Assembly (NCBI GenBank): GCA_023409975.1 | Contig: JAEYQO010000019.1 | Coordinates: forward strand, 106,844-170,843 | Length of the DNA: 64,000 nucleotides | Reading direction: 5' to 3' | Source of the DNA: Bacteroidota bacterium | GTDB lineage: Bacteria > Bacteroidota > Bacteroidia > Chitinophagales > Chitinophagaceae | In this document: positions 8,202 to 15,871 of the stretch, piece by piece | How positions within the stretch are numbered: position 1 is the first letter of the stretch | How the letters are laid out: every line of letters begins with the position of its first letter | Notes under the pieces: model-generated | Told to the model about the DNA's origin: nothing | Seen by the model: the letters and a program-made list of their open reading frames with translations, nothing else | The model's database searches: none | Translations under genes and position numbers: made by a program

Positions 8202-9860
8202 CTACCAGATATTCAGATCATTGTCTTTCGCTGTCTTAACTGCGAGATCATATCCGGCGTCTGCGTGTCGAACAACTCCCATTCCAGGGTCATTATAAAG
8301 GACCCGCTGAAGTCGACGGGCTGCATCATCGGTCCCATCTGCGACGATCACCATCCCGGCATGCAGGGAGTAACCCATACCTACGCCTCCGCCGTGGTGA
8401 AAAGAAACCCAACTGGCACCACCCGCTGTATTGATTAAAGCGTTAAGGATCGGCCAGTCTGCCACAGCATCGGATCCATCTTTCATGGCTTCTGTCTCTC
8501 TGTTGGGTGAAGCTACCGATCCGGTATCAAGATGGTCGCGCCCGATCACAATGGGTGCTTTTACTTTTCCGGATCTAACCAGTTCATTGAACAATTGTCC
8601 GGCTTTTTCACGTTCTCCCATGCCCAGCCAGCAGATGCGGGAGGGCAGTCCCTGAAACGCAATCTTTTCGCGCGCCATTTTCAGCCATCTGTGCAGGCCT
8701 TTATTATCTGGAAACAGATCCATTAATGCCTGGTCGGTCGTATAGATATCTTCCGGGTCGCCACTCAGTGCTACCCAGCGGAAAGGTCCTTTACCCTCAC
8801 AAAACAGGGGGCGTATGTAGGCAGGAACGAACCCGGGAAAATCGAAAGCGTTTTTGATGCCGCGTTTGTCATGAGCCTGACCTCTGAGGTTGTTGCCATA
8901 ATCGAAAGTGACCGCACCTCTTTTCTGCAGTTCCAGCATCTGTTTAACATGCCGGGCCATGGTGTCGAGGGACCGGCTCATATATTCCTGGGGGCTACTA
9001 CTCCTTAACGCATTTGCTTCTACTACGGTAAGACCTTCGGGAAAATAACCGATTAGTTCATCGTGGGCGGAGGTTTGGTCTGTTAAGGTATCGGGGGTGA
9101 TATCCCGATCGATCAGCCTTTGCAGGAGATCAACGACATTGCAGCAGACTCCGATGGAGACCGCCTCGCCATTCTTTTTTGCTTCCAGGGCCCAGTCGAT
9201 GGCTTCATCTATATCATTCGAAGATTTATCGAGATAACGAGTTTCCAGGCGTTTTTTGATCCGCCACTCTTCTATTTCAGCAACCAGCGCAACACCCTCA
9301 TTCATTGTAATAGCCAGCGGCTGAGCGCCGCCCATCCCTCCAAGTCCGGCGGTTACATTCAATGTTCCTTTGAGTGATCCATTATAGTGCTGATTAGCCA
9401 GAGAAAGGTAGGTTTCGTAAGTGCCCTGGACAATTCCCTGTGAGCCGATATAGATCCAGCTGCCTGCTGTCATCTGACCGTACATCATCAGACCTTTGGC
9501 TTCCAGTTCACGAAAATGTTCCCAGTTTGCCCAGCGACCAACGAGGTTGGAGTTAGCAATCAGCACCCTGGGTGCATCCTTATGAGAACGAAGGACGGCA
9601 ACGGGTTTTCCTGACTGAACCATAAGCGTTTGGTCCTCATCGAGATTCGTAAGGCAGTCAAGGATCTTGTCAAAGCTTTTCCAGTCGCGGGCAGCCTTTC
9701 CGATGCCGCCATATACGACCAGATCTTCAGGTCTTTCTGCTACTTCCGGGTCCAGATTATTCTGAATCATACGGAAGGCAGCTTCTGCTACCCAGTTTTT
9801 ACAAGTCAACTCGCTACCCCTTGGGGCGCGAATGATTCTGGGTGTGGTTATTGTTGACAT
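8202..9860 (-). CDS. hutU: Urocanate hydratase
   Basis: A 552-residue enzyme of histidine catabolism (urocanate to imidazolone propionate, NAD+ as tightly bound cofactor). Family motifs include the NAD-binding GLGGMGGAQ, YGGIGKAARDW near the N-terminus, WVALSGDPEDI, RICWLGMGERE and the C-terminal SFHHGGGVGMG. Length is typical of HutU. hutH, hutI and ftcD are not beside it, so the pathway genes are dispersed here. It is transcribed in the same direction as purC upstream with a 45-base gap, so co-transcription is possible. Confidence 0.97.
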   Translation of the reverse strand: MSTITTPRIIRAPRGSELTCKNWVAEAAFRMIQNNLDPEVAERPEDLVVYGGIGKAARDWKSFDKILDCLTNLDEDQTLMVQSGKPVAVLRSHKDAPRVLIANSNLVGRWANWEHFRELEAKGLMMYGQMTAGSWIYIGSQGIVQGTYETYLSLANQHYNGSLKGTLNVTAGLGGMGGAQPLAITMNEGVALVAEIEEWRIKKRLETRYLDKSSNDIDEAIDWALEAKKNGEAVSIGVCCNVVDLLQRLIDRDITPDTLTDQTSAHDELIGYFPEGLTVVEANALRSSSPQEYMSRSLDTMARHVKQMLELQKRGAVTFDYGNNLRGQAHDKRGIKNAFDFPGFVPAYIRPLFCEGKGPFRWVALSGDPEDIYTTDQALMDLFPDNKGLHRWLKMAREKIAFQGLPSRICWLGMGEREKAGQLFNELVRSGKVKAPIVIGRDHLDTGSVASPNRETEAMKDGSDAVADWPILNALINTAGGASWVSFHHGGGVGMGYSLHAGMVIVADGTDDAARRLQRVLYNDPGMGVVRHADAGYDLAVKTAKDNDLNIW

Positions 9861-9905
9861 ATGCTGTTTTTGGCTTTATTGTTAACCAGGATGGTGATTA
9901 TTTCA

Positions 9906-10853
9906 TTAAAGTGTTCCCATGGTATCAGGCACAGGAGGCAGATTGCTTACGGCAGTTGACAGTCGCTCGAGCGCCTCCGTCTCGGATATCGATTCTCTGA
10001 CGAATCTTTTACCGGTCACTTGTTCATAGAGCTCAATGTATCTGGTGGATATACCCTCTACCACCTCGTCCGTCATTTCAGGTACCCGCTGACCTTCTTT
10101 TCCCTGAAAGCCATGTTCCATCAGCCATTCCCGTACAAATTCCTTTGAGAGTTGTTTTTGGGGTTCATCCGCTTCCAGGCGTTCCTGAAACCCTTCTGCA
10201 TAGAAGTATCTTGAGGAGTCCGGGGTATGGATTTCATCAATTAAATAGATGGTGTTTCCAATCCTTCCAAACTCATATTTCGTGTCTACGAGGATTAGTC
10301 CCCGCTTGCGGGCCAGCTCACGACCACGTTCAAAAAGAGCCAGTGAATAGCGCTCCAGTTGTTCATATTCGTGTTCGGAAACGATTCCTCTATTGATGAT
10401 CTCCTCACGGGAAATATCTTCGTCGTGACCTTCATGAGCTTTGGTCGTCGGTGTAATGATCGGGGAATTGAAGGGCTGGTTTTCCTTCATACCGTCCGGA
10501 AGGGTTACACCACATAGCTCCCGTTTGCCGGTTTTGTAAGTTCTCCAGGCATGTCCGGTAAGATTACCGCGTACAACCATTTCTACGGCGTAGGTTTCAC
10601 ACTTATAACCAACGGTCGCATTGGGCAGCGGTGTGCTGATCTTCCAGTTAGGAACGATATCTGCTGTCGCGTCCAGGAATTCTGCAGCGATCTGATTGAG
10701 CACCTGACCCTTGAAAGGAATTGGGCGCGGGAGAACGACATCGAAAGCAGATATCCGGTCGCTGACAATCATGGCGAGGTGTTGTGTTCCGATAAAGTAG
10801 ACGTCACGCACTTTGCCTTTATAAAAGCCCGTTTGGTTCGGAAGTTGCAGCAT
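9906..10853 (-). CDS. purC: Phosphoribosylaminoimidazole-succinocarboxamide synthase (SAICAR synthase)
   Basis: A 315-residue ATP-dependent ligase of purine synthesis joining CAIR and aspartate. Conserved segments: YKGKVRDVY at the N-terminus, SDRISAFDVVL, VRGNLTGHAW, TPTTKAHEGHD, GLILVDTKYEFG and DEIHTPDSSRY. It is of the longer (about 300 aa) class found in Bacteroidota and yeast Ade1, not the ~240 aa E. coli class. It lies upstream of hutU on the same strand, and no other pur genes are visible. Confidence 0.96.
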   Translation of the reverse strand: MLQLPNQTGFYKGKVRDVYFIGTQHLAMIVSDRISAFDVVLPRPIPFKGQVLNQIAAEFLDATADIVPNWKISTPLPNATVGYKCETYAVEMVVRGNLTGHAWRTYKTGKRELCGVTLPDGMKENQPFNSPIITPTTKAHEGHDEDISREEIINRGIVSEHEYEQLERYSLALFERGRELARKRGLILVDTKYEFGRIGNTIYLIDEIHTPDSSRYFYAEGFQERLEADEPQKQLSKEFVREWLMEHGFQGKEGQRVPEMTDEVVEGISTRYIELYEQVTGKRFVRESISETEALERLSTAVSNLPPVPDTMGTL

Positions 10854-11010
10854 TATAGAAAATTAGAGGGCAAAGATAAGTGATGCCAGGGGTTAGTTCC
10901 GATAGTCTGGAGCTGAAGTGGTTGACGATTGGACTGAGTTGGAAAATGGCATAGGTTTCCGTCACGAATCATTGATGCCTCATTAGATGAAGAAGGGCCG
11001 GTGCCAGAAA

Positions 11011-11043
11011 TAAAACTCCCCGTCAGGGAAACCTGCGGGGAGT
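11011..11043 (-). terminator. Intrinsic terminator after leucine dehydrogenase gene
   Basis: The inverted repeat ACTCCCCG/CGGGGAGT is extended by CAGG/CCTG with a single bulged base, closing a four-base loop. On the minus strand it is followed by TTTTATTT. It lies 25 bases after the stop at 11068. Confidence 0.8.
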
Positions 11044-11067
11044 CGAACATCTCTTAAAACGGCGTTA

Positions 11068-12138
11068 TTACAATCTGGCTTTCACATTCGCGATATCCCG
11101 GAGTCTGCGTTCGGCGATCTTCATAGCTGCGGCCTGGGTATGGATATTTTCTGTTTCTGCAAGTTTATAGATATCCAGCGTGCGCTCGTAGATCTTCTCC
11201 ACATTGCCCATGACGCGCTCACGGTTATAACCGTCAAGTTCCGCGGCAACATTGATCAGACCTCCAGCATTGATCAGGAAGTCCGGCGCATATAGTACAC
11301 CTTTTTCTATCAGCATAGGTCCGTGGATATTTTCATCAGCTAACTGATTGTTGGCGGCACCGGCTACTATCGGACATTTCATCCTGCTGATACTGTCATT
11401 GTTCAGGGTAGCTCCGAGGGCACAAGGGGCATAAATGTCCATTTCCATATCAAATAGATCTTTGCCCTCAATCACTTCAACCGTACGAAACTTATCAGTA
11501 CACTCTTTCAGTTTGGCGGTGTTGATATCTGTAATATATACTTTGGCTCCTTCTTCCACCAGGTGTCCGACGAGGTACTGACCGACATGGCCCACACCCT
11601 GTACTACAACTTTCCTGCCTGCCAACTGGTCGCTTCCCCACATTTTTTTAGCAGATGCCTTCATTCCCATGAACACACCATATGCTGTGAAGGGTGAAGG
11701 GTCGCCGCTACCACCCATATATTCCGGAACGCCGGTTACGTGGTCTGTTTCCAGGGCGATATACTCCATGTCGCGGGCAGAAGTGTTGACATCTTCAGCA
11801 GTGATGTATTTACCATTCAGGCTATCGACAAATTTTCCATAACGGCGCCACAGCGCTTCAGATTTCATAGAAGGATCGGCTACGATTACCGCCTTTCCGC
11901 CACCCAGGTTAAGTCCGCTGATGGCAGCTTTATAGGTCATGCCACGGCTGAGTCGCAGGGCATCTACCACGGCATCTCCATGGCTGTCATACTTCCAGAG
12001 GCGGGTGCCACCAAGTGCGGGGCCGAGTGTGGTATTGTGGATGGCAATTATGGCGTTGAGGCCGGAATGTGGATCATGACAGAAGACGACCTGCTCATGT
12101 TCCATCTGCTGCATATAATCAAAAACAGACTGTTGCAT
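11068..12138 (-). CDS. Leucine (branched-chain amino acid) dehydrogenase, Glu/Leu/Phe/Val dehydrogenase family
   Basis: Predicted 356-residue NAD-dependent dehydrogenase that deaminates leucine, valine or isoleucine to the 2-oxo acid. The catalytic-lysine motif GGGKAVI follows LGPALGGTR and MTYKAA. The Rossmann dinucleotide fold is seen at VVVQGVGHVGQYL, followed by CALGATLN and GAANNQL. Size and the short N-terminus fit leucine dehydrogenase better than glutamate dehydrogenase (about 450 aa). The start is the ATG at 12138; one TTG lies directly upstream. A -7 element and a Fur-box-like palindrome lie upstream. Confidence 0.9.
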   Translation of the reverse strand: MQQSVFDYMQQMEHEQVVFCHDPHSGLNAIIAIHNTTLGPALGGTRLWKYDSHGDAVVDALRLSRGMTYKAAISGLNLGGGKAVIVADPSMKSEALWRRYGKFVDSLNGKYITAEDVNTSARDMEYIALETDHVTGVPEYMGGSGDPSPFTAYGVFMGMKASAKKMWGSDQLAGRKVVVQGVGHVGQYLVGHLVEEGAKVYITDINTAKLKECTDKFRTVEVIEGKDLFDMEMDIYAPCALGATLNNDSISRMKCPIVAGAANNQLADENIHGPMLIEKGVLYAPDFLINAGGLINVAAELDGYNRERVMGNVEKIYERTLDIYKLAETENIHTQAAAMKIAERRLRDIANVKARL

Positions 12139-12157
12139 CAATTTGAAAATTAGGTTG

Positions 12158-12165
12158 CAAACCTA
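12158..12165 (-). promoter_or_regulatory. -7 promoter element of the leucine dehydrogenase gene
   Basis: The minus strand reads TAGGTTTG, matching TAnnTTTG, 19 bases before the ATG. The -33 region lacks a good TTG. Confidence 0.5.
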
Positions 12166-12212
12166 AGGAAAAAGGTTTTAAAGGAGTAAATGAACGAAAA
12201 CTACACATGATT

Positions 12213-12228
12213 GATAATCATTATTATC
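12213..12228. promoter_or_regulatory. Fur-box-like palindrome
   Basis: GATAAT-CATT-ATTATC is a perfect 6-4-6 palindrome resembling the core of Fur binding sites. It lies 75 bases upstream of the leucine dehydrogenase start and 30 bases past the pdeM stop. Actual regulator and target are unknown. Confidence 0.3.
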
Positions 12229-12257
12229 GCTCGCGCTCTTCGAAAAATGTACGCGTT

Positions 12258-12902
12258 TCACTTCCAGCGGATCACCTTACCGTCGCCTATGATATAAAGC
12301 CCTGAGAAATCATCCTGGTCCAGCAGATGTGTGCCGGTAAACTCGCCGAAGGCAGGTAGAATCATCCGGTTGTTCTGCAGTGCGAAACAACAAAGCTTCA
12401 GCGTAGGCTGATGCTTTCCGGGAGACTTGATACGCAGCGCGGGGTGTATATGCCCGTGAATCAGAAACGCATCTGTTTTAAGCCAGTCGTGCGCAATGCA
12501 AAACGGTCCAATATTCAGGCAGCTGGTATGTTGTTCCAGCTGATATGTTTCATAATCGGCGGCAGGAAGGATATCGTGATTGCCCACTACCAGATCAAAC
12601 CGGACCTTTGGATGCTGGTTCCTGAAGTGCCTGAAGGTAGTCACTTGTTGGTTGGATTTGCTGTGAAACAGATCGCCCGCGATAACCAGACGCTGTGCCT
12701 TCTTTTGCTGAAGTAAGGCTGCAAGTCTGAGCTCATCAGTTTCCTGTGTACGGGAGGGTATGGGAATGCCGTGCCGGCGAAAATGTCCTGATTTACCCCA
12801 ATGCAGATCTGCGACGACCAGCGTTTTTTCCTTCTCCCACCATATTGCCCTTTCCGGTAATAACTCAATCGTTTCACCTTTGAGCTCCAGTGCTTCGCTC
12901 AT
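12258..12902 (-). CDS. pdeM: Ligase-associated DNA damage response metallophosphoesterase PdeM
   Basis: A 214-residue calcineurin-like phosphoesterase. The metal-binding motifs of the fold are in order: VADLHWGK (DxH), AGDLFHS (GDxx), VVGNHD (GNHD) and IHGHIHP (GHxH). This short form with WWEKEKTL before the first motif is the PdeM/YpbG-like family, usually encoded beside a DNA ligase, an Lhr-type helicase and an exonuclease. None of those partners is next to it here. The predicted role is nuclease or phosphodiesterase in DNA repair. An ATG start is clear. Confidence 0.88.
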   Translation of the reverse strand: MSEALELKGETIELLPERAIWWEKEKTLVVADLHWGKSGHFRRHGIPIPSRTQETDELRLAALLQQKKAQRLVIAGDLFHSKSNQQVTTFRHFRNQHPKVRFDLVVGNHDILPAADYETYQLEQHTSCLNIGPFCIAHDWLKTDAFLIHGHIHPALRIKSPGKHQPTLKLCCFALQNNRMILPAFGEFTGTHLLDQDDFSGLYIIGDGKVIRWK

Positions 12903-12940
12903 TGCTGCAAAGATACCGGGGGGATTTCACTCGTATCAAT

Positions 12941-12962
12941 AAAAAAAGCTGCCGAAGCAGCT
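12941..12962 (-). terminator. Intrinsic terminator after the 12968-13216 gene
   Basis: AGCTGC and GCAGCT enclose a CGAA tetraloop, followed on the minus strand by a run of T. It starts six bases after the stop, which supports the small upstream gene being transcribed. Confidence 0.78.
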
Positions 12963-12967
12963 CTTTG

Positions 12968-13216
12968 TTAACCTTGTATCTCAGACATGTTATCCTGCAT
13001 TCTTTGGTGCACCAGATCAGTCAGTACCCGGTTCTTTTCCGGGGTACTATTTGAGGTCGAGAGTATGGCGTAACTGAAATCACAGCCTTTTCTGATCAGG
13101 CTAATGAAATGATACCTGGCCTGTTTCGGTATAAACCGCAGTATATGCCTAAATTGTTTATACAGATATCCGGGAACATACTTGCAAACGTTCTGTTCAA
13201 ACTGAGCGTATTCCAT
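12968..13216 (-). CDS. Small conserved-looking protein of unknown function (82 aa)
   Basis: The ATG at 13216 gives an 82-residue basic, aromatic-rich protein (many Y, F, K, R). It has no signal peptide and no membrane helix. An in-frame ATG 16 codons upstream exists, but the intervening residues look non-coding. An intrinsic terminator immediately follows the stop. I recognise no family; the gene is divergent from aspS. Confidence 0.5.
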   Translation of the reverse strand: MEYAQFEQNVCKYVPGYLYKQFRHILRFIPKQARYHFISLIRKGCDFSYAILSTSNSTPEKNRVLTDLVHQRMQDNMSEIQG

Positions 13217-13363
13217 GTTTATGAATTTGGTTTGAAGCCTTACCGAATGAAACCATACCAGCACCAGCTCTGCCCCTGTTAGTAAATCGTTAAGCCCGGT
13301 GAAGGTTGGTTTTACAGTACAGCAGTCTAATAACTATCTTGCACCAGTTTTCAAACAAAAATT

Positions 13364-15133
13364 ATGTATCGTACACATACCTGTGGAGACCTGCGAATTT
13401 CGGATGCAGGCAAAGAAGTGAAGCTGGCTGGCTGGGTCCAGACAGTCCGCAAATTTGGGAGCATCACCTTTGTTGATCTTCGCGACCGCTATGGGATCAC
13501 CCAGCTCCTGTTTCATGAGTCACTTAATGAGCGTCTGGACCAAACGCCCCTGGGCAGGGAATACGTACTTCAGGTAGCAGGGACTGTGATCGAAAGGAGC
13601 AATAAGAACCCAAAAATCCAAACGGGTGACATTGAGGTGCAGGTAGTGGATTTTGCGATCATGAATGTAGCCAGCACGCCTCCTTTCACCATCGAAGAAG
13701 AAACCGATGGCGGTGACGAGCTCCGGATGAAATATCGTTATCTGGATTTGAGAAGGCCAGCGCTGCGTAGAAATCTCGAGCTGCGCTATAAAGTGAATCG
13801 TTCTGTCCGGAACTATCTGGATAGCCAGGGTTTCTGGGATATTGAAACGCCTTTCCTGATCAAGTCTACGCCAGAAGGGGCCCGGGACTTTATTGTACCC
13901 TCCAGAATGAATGAGGGGCAGTTCTACGCGTTGCCCCAGAGTCCGCAGACTTTTAAGCAACTGCTAATGGTGAGTGGTTACGACCGGTATTACCAGATCG
14001 TGAAGTGCTTCAGAGATGAAGACCTGAGGGCAGACCGTCAACCAGAGTTTACGCAGATCGACTGTGAGATGAGCTTTGTAGAACAGGAAGATGTACTTCA
14101 GACTTTTGAGGGTTTGTTTAAGCACGTTTTTAAAGAAATAAAGGGAGTGGAGATCACGGAAGACTTCCCGAGGCTGACCTGGGAAGAGGCGATGTGGAAC
14201 TATGGTAATGACAAGCCTGATATCAGGTTCGATATGAAGATTCAGAACCTGAAAGTCAGTCATGAGGTTCATTGTGCGGCATTGAAGGAAGTTGAATTCA
14301 AGGTTACGAATGAAGCAGAGACCGTTCTGGCGATTGCGGTTCCAGGTGCCAGCGAGTTTACCCGCAAACAGGTTGATGAGCTGACGGAATGGGTGAAGCG
14401 GCCCCAGATCGGGATGACCGGTTTGCTGGTGGTGCGATGTAATACAGATGGTTCGTTTAAGAGCACAGTCGATAAATTCTTCAGTGCAGAGAAGCTGCAG
14501 AAGATAGCGGCTTTTTGTAATGCGCAGGGCGGTGATCTCATTCTGATGCTGGCGGGTAAGGAATCGCGAACAAGGAAGGCGATGAGTGAGCTCAGGCTGG
14601 AGTTGGGTAATAGGCTGGGCCTTCGGAACCCTGAGGTCTTCAGGCCTCTGTGGGTAGTAGATTTTCCGCTGTTCGAATATGATGAGGAAGAAGATCGCTG
14701 GGTGGCCAGACACCATCCTTTTACGGCACCAAAGCCAGAACAGATTCCGCTGATGGCTGACCGTTCCCGTTTTGGGGAGATCAAAGCTAACGCGTATGAT
14801 ATAGTACTGAATGGAACAGAGATTGGAGGCGGCTCCATCAGGATCTTCCAGCGTGATCTGCAGGAAAAAATGTTTGCTGCACTCGGACTGTCCCGGGAAG
14901 AGGCGGACGAGAAATTTGGGTTCCTGTTAGGGGCGTTTGAATATGGTGCTCCTCCTCACGGTGGAATTGCCTTCGGCTTCGACCGGCTGTGCGCTTTGTT
15001 GGGTGGCCAGGAAACGATTCGTGATTTCATCGCCTTCCCCAAGAATAATGCCGGTCGCGATGTGATGTTAGATGCACCTTCTTCCGTCGATCAGAACCAG
15101 CTTGATGAATTAGGACTTGAAATGCGAAGCTGA
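13364..15133 (+). CDS. aspS: Aspartyl-tRNA synthetase
   Basis: A 589-residue class IIb synthetase charging tRNA-Asp. The N-terminal OB-fold anticodon domain (GWVQTVRKFGSITFVDLRD) is followed by class II motif 1 around SVRNYLDSQGFWDIETP, motif 2 FRDEDLRADRQPEFTQID, the bacterial GAD insertion domain in the middle, and motif 3 GIAFGFDRL. Length and the GAD insert mark the bacterial, discriminating-type architecture. It starts ATG with no strong Shine-Dalgarno sequence. It is monocistronic, with a terminator 22 bases after the stop. Confidence 0.98.
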   Translation: MYRTHTCGDLRISDAGKEVKLAGWVQTVRKFGSITFVDLRDRYGITQLLFHESLNERLDQTPLGREYVLQVAGTVIERSNKNPKIQTGDIEVQVVDFAIMNVASTPPFTIEEETDGGDELRMKYRYLDLRRPALRRNLELRYKVNRSVRNYLDSQGFWDIETPFLIKSTPEGARDFIVPSRMNEGQFYALPQSPQTFKQLLMVSGYDRYYQIVKCFRDEDLRADRQPEFTQIDCEMSFVEQEDVLQTFEGLFKHVFKEIKGVEITEDFPRLTWEEAMWNYGNDKPDIRFDMKIQNLKVSHEVHCAALKEVEFKVTNEAETVLAIAVPGASEFTRKQVDELTEWVKRPQIGMTGLLVVRCNTDGSFKSTVDKFFSAEKLQKIAAFCNAQGGDLILMLAGKESRTRKAMSELRLELGNRLGLRNPEVFRPLWVVDFPLFEYDEEEDRWVARHHPFTAPKPEQIPLMADRSRFGEIKANAYDIVLNGTEIGGGSIRIFQRDLQEKMFAALGLSREEADEKFGFLLGAFEYGAPPHGGIAFGFDRLCALLGGQETIRDFIAFPKNNAGRDVMLDAPSSVDQNQLDELGLEMRS

Positions 15134-15154
15134 TAAAGCAGTGTCAGATATTGA

Positions 15155-15188
15155 AAGAGAGTCTTTCCATTCGGAAGGGCTCTTTTTT
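15155..15188 (+). terminator. Intrinsic terminator after aspS
   Basis: AAGAG...CTTTCC pairs with GGAAGG...CTCTT around a four-base loop, with a small internal bulge, followed by six Ts. Confidence 0.8.
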
Positions 15189-15220
15189 CGTTTAAGCAGT
15201 CAGGTTTGGCCTGAAACTAA

Positions 15221-15244
15221 AAAAGCCCCTTTGAAGGGGCTTTT
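15221..15244 (-). terminator. Intrinsic terminator after tRNA-Gln (bidirectional)
   Basis: AAAAGCCCCTT and AAGGGGCTTTT form an 11-base-pair stem with a two-base nominal loop (breathing to four). T-runs follow on both strands. It lies 27 bases beyond the tRNA 3' end on the minus strand. Confidence 0.82.
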
Positions 15245-15270
15245 GCAAGACAGTGAAGCTGTTCACTTTG

Positions 15271-15341
15271 TAGTCCGACCAGGATTCGAACCTGGACAGA
15301 CAGAACCAAAATCTGTAGTGCTACCGTTACACCATCGGACT
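15271..15341 (-). tRNA. tRNA-Gln (anticodon TTG)
   Basis: The minus strand folds as a cloverleaf. The acceptor stem AGTCCGA/TCGGACT has seven perfect pairs. The D arm carries GGTGTAACGGTAGC, the anticodon stem is ACAGA/TCTGT with loop TTTTGGT (anticodon TTG), and the T arm has CAGG-TTCGAAT-CCTGG. The discriminator is A and CCA is not encoded. A clear -33/-7 promoter precedes it and a terminator follows. Confidence 0.96.
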
Positions 15342-15358
15342 GTCTGTCTTGCGGGATG

Positions 15359-15388
15359 CAAATGTACAGCCTCAACTGAAAAAGCCAA
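15359..15388 (-). promoter_or_regulatory. Promoter of tRNA-Gln
   Basis: On the minus strand the -7 element TACATTTG (15359-15366) is preceded by a 19-base spacer and a TTG (15386-15388) inside TTTTGG. This is a textbook TTG-N19-TAnnTTTG Bacteroidota promoter, 18 bases before the tRNA 5' end. Confidence 0.8.
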
Positions 15389-15543
15389 AATCTTTCACAC
15401 AAAAAATTATTCCTGATAAGTTCGCCCGGTTCATCCTGATTTCGCAAATTGCAGGACTTTCGACGATTGTTCGATTAGAAAATAGATGATAAAAAAAATG
15501 GTGTGAACGGTGGATACGCGGTCCAGGGGCGGTAGCAGGCCGG

Positions 15544-15609
15544 TCGGGTAGTAACGGAGGTACGGCGGAGGTATGACGGAGGCATAACTGAGTTGTAACT
15601 GAGAAGGGA
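15544..15609 (+). repeat. Degenerate 11-bp tandem repeat (about six units)
   Basis: Successive 11-base units read tcgggtagtaa, cggaggtacgg, cggaggtatga, cggaggcataa, ctgagttgtaa, ctgagaaggga. The middle three are closest. The array lies in a 530-base gene-free stretch between tRNA-Gln and mrdA; I see no credible gene in that stretch. Confidence 0.6.
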
Positions 15610-15781
15610 GCTACAGCCAAGCCGCAATCCAATAATTGTCTTGACTTGAAAGAGCTTTACAGTTTAGGAACCATAATATTACCTTTTTATATTTTCCGCG
15701 CTCATTAAGCTTTTATTGTTGTCTGATCTTTACGTTTCACCCAATCCTCAATCATCAACCCTTTTAACATTTACCGGGCCA

Positions 15782-15809
15782 GTCAACCGTCAACCATCAA
15801 CCACCAACC
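15782..15809 (+). repeat. Heptamer tandem repeat, four units of (A/G)(T/C)CAACC
   Basis: Four head-to-tail seven-base units (gtcaacc, gtcaacc, atcaacc, accaacc) lie just upstream of the mrdA promoter element. Confidence 0.6.
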
Positions 15810-15825
15810 ATTCGCCAAATTAATT

Positions 15826-15833
15826 TAGGTTTG
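15826..15833 (+). promoter_or_regulatory. -7 promoter element of mrdA-rodA
   Basis: TAGGTTTG matches TAnnTTTG, 38 bases upstream of the mrdA ATG. No clear -33 element is seen. Confidence 0.5.
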
Positions 15834-15871
15834 CAGAGAGCTGGTACCATCTTTTAATTCCTCTAAGATCT

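Noticed and set aside
13964..14716. Long antisense open frame inside aspS
   Set aside because: It lies entirely within a clearly coding gene and its translation has no domain or signal features; a codon-bias shadow.
15372..15632. 86-codon minus-strand frame in the tRNA-Gln/mrdA gap
   Set aside because: It runs through the 11-bp repeat and overlaps the tRNA promoter; the translation looks random.
15544..15809. CRISPR array
   Set aside because: Units are only 11 and 7 bases without spacers, and no cas genes are present.
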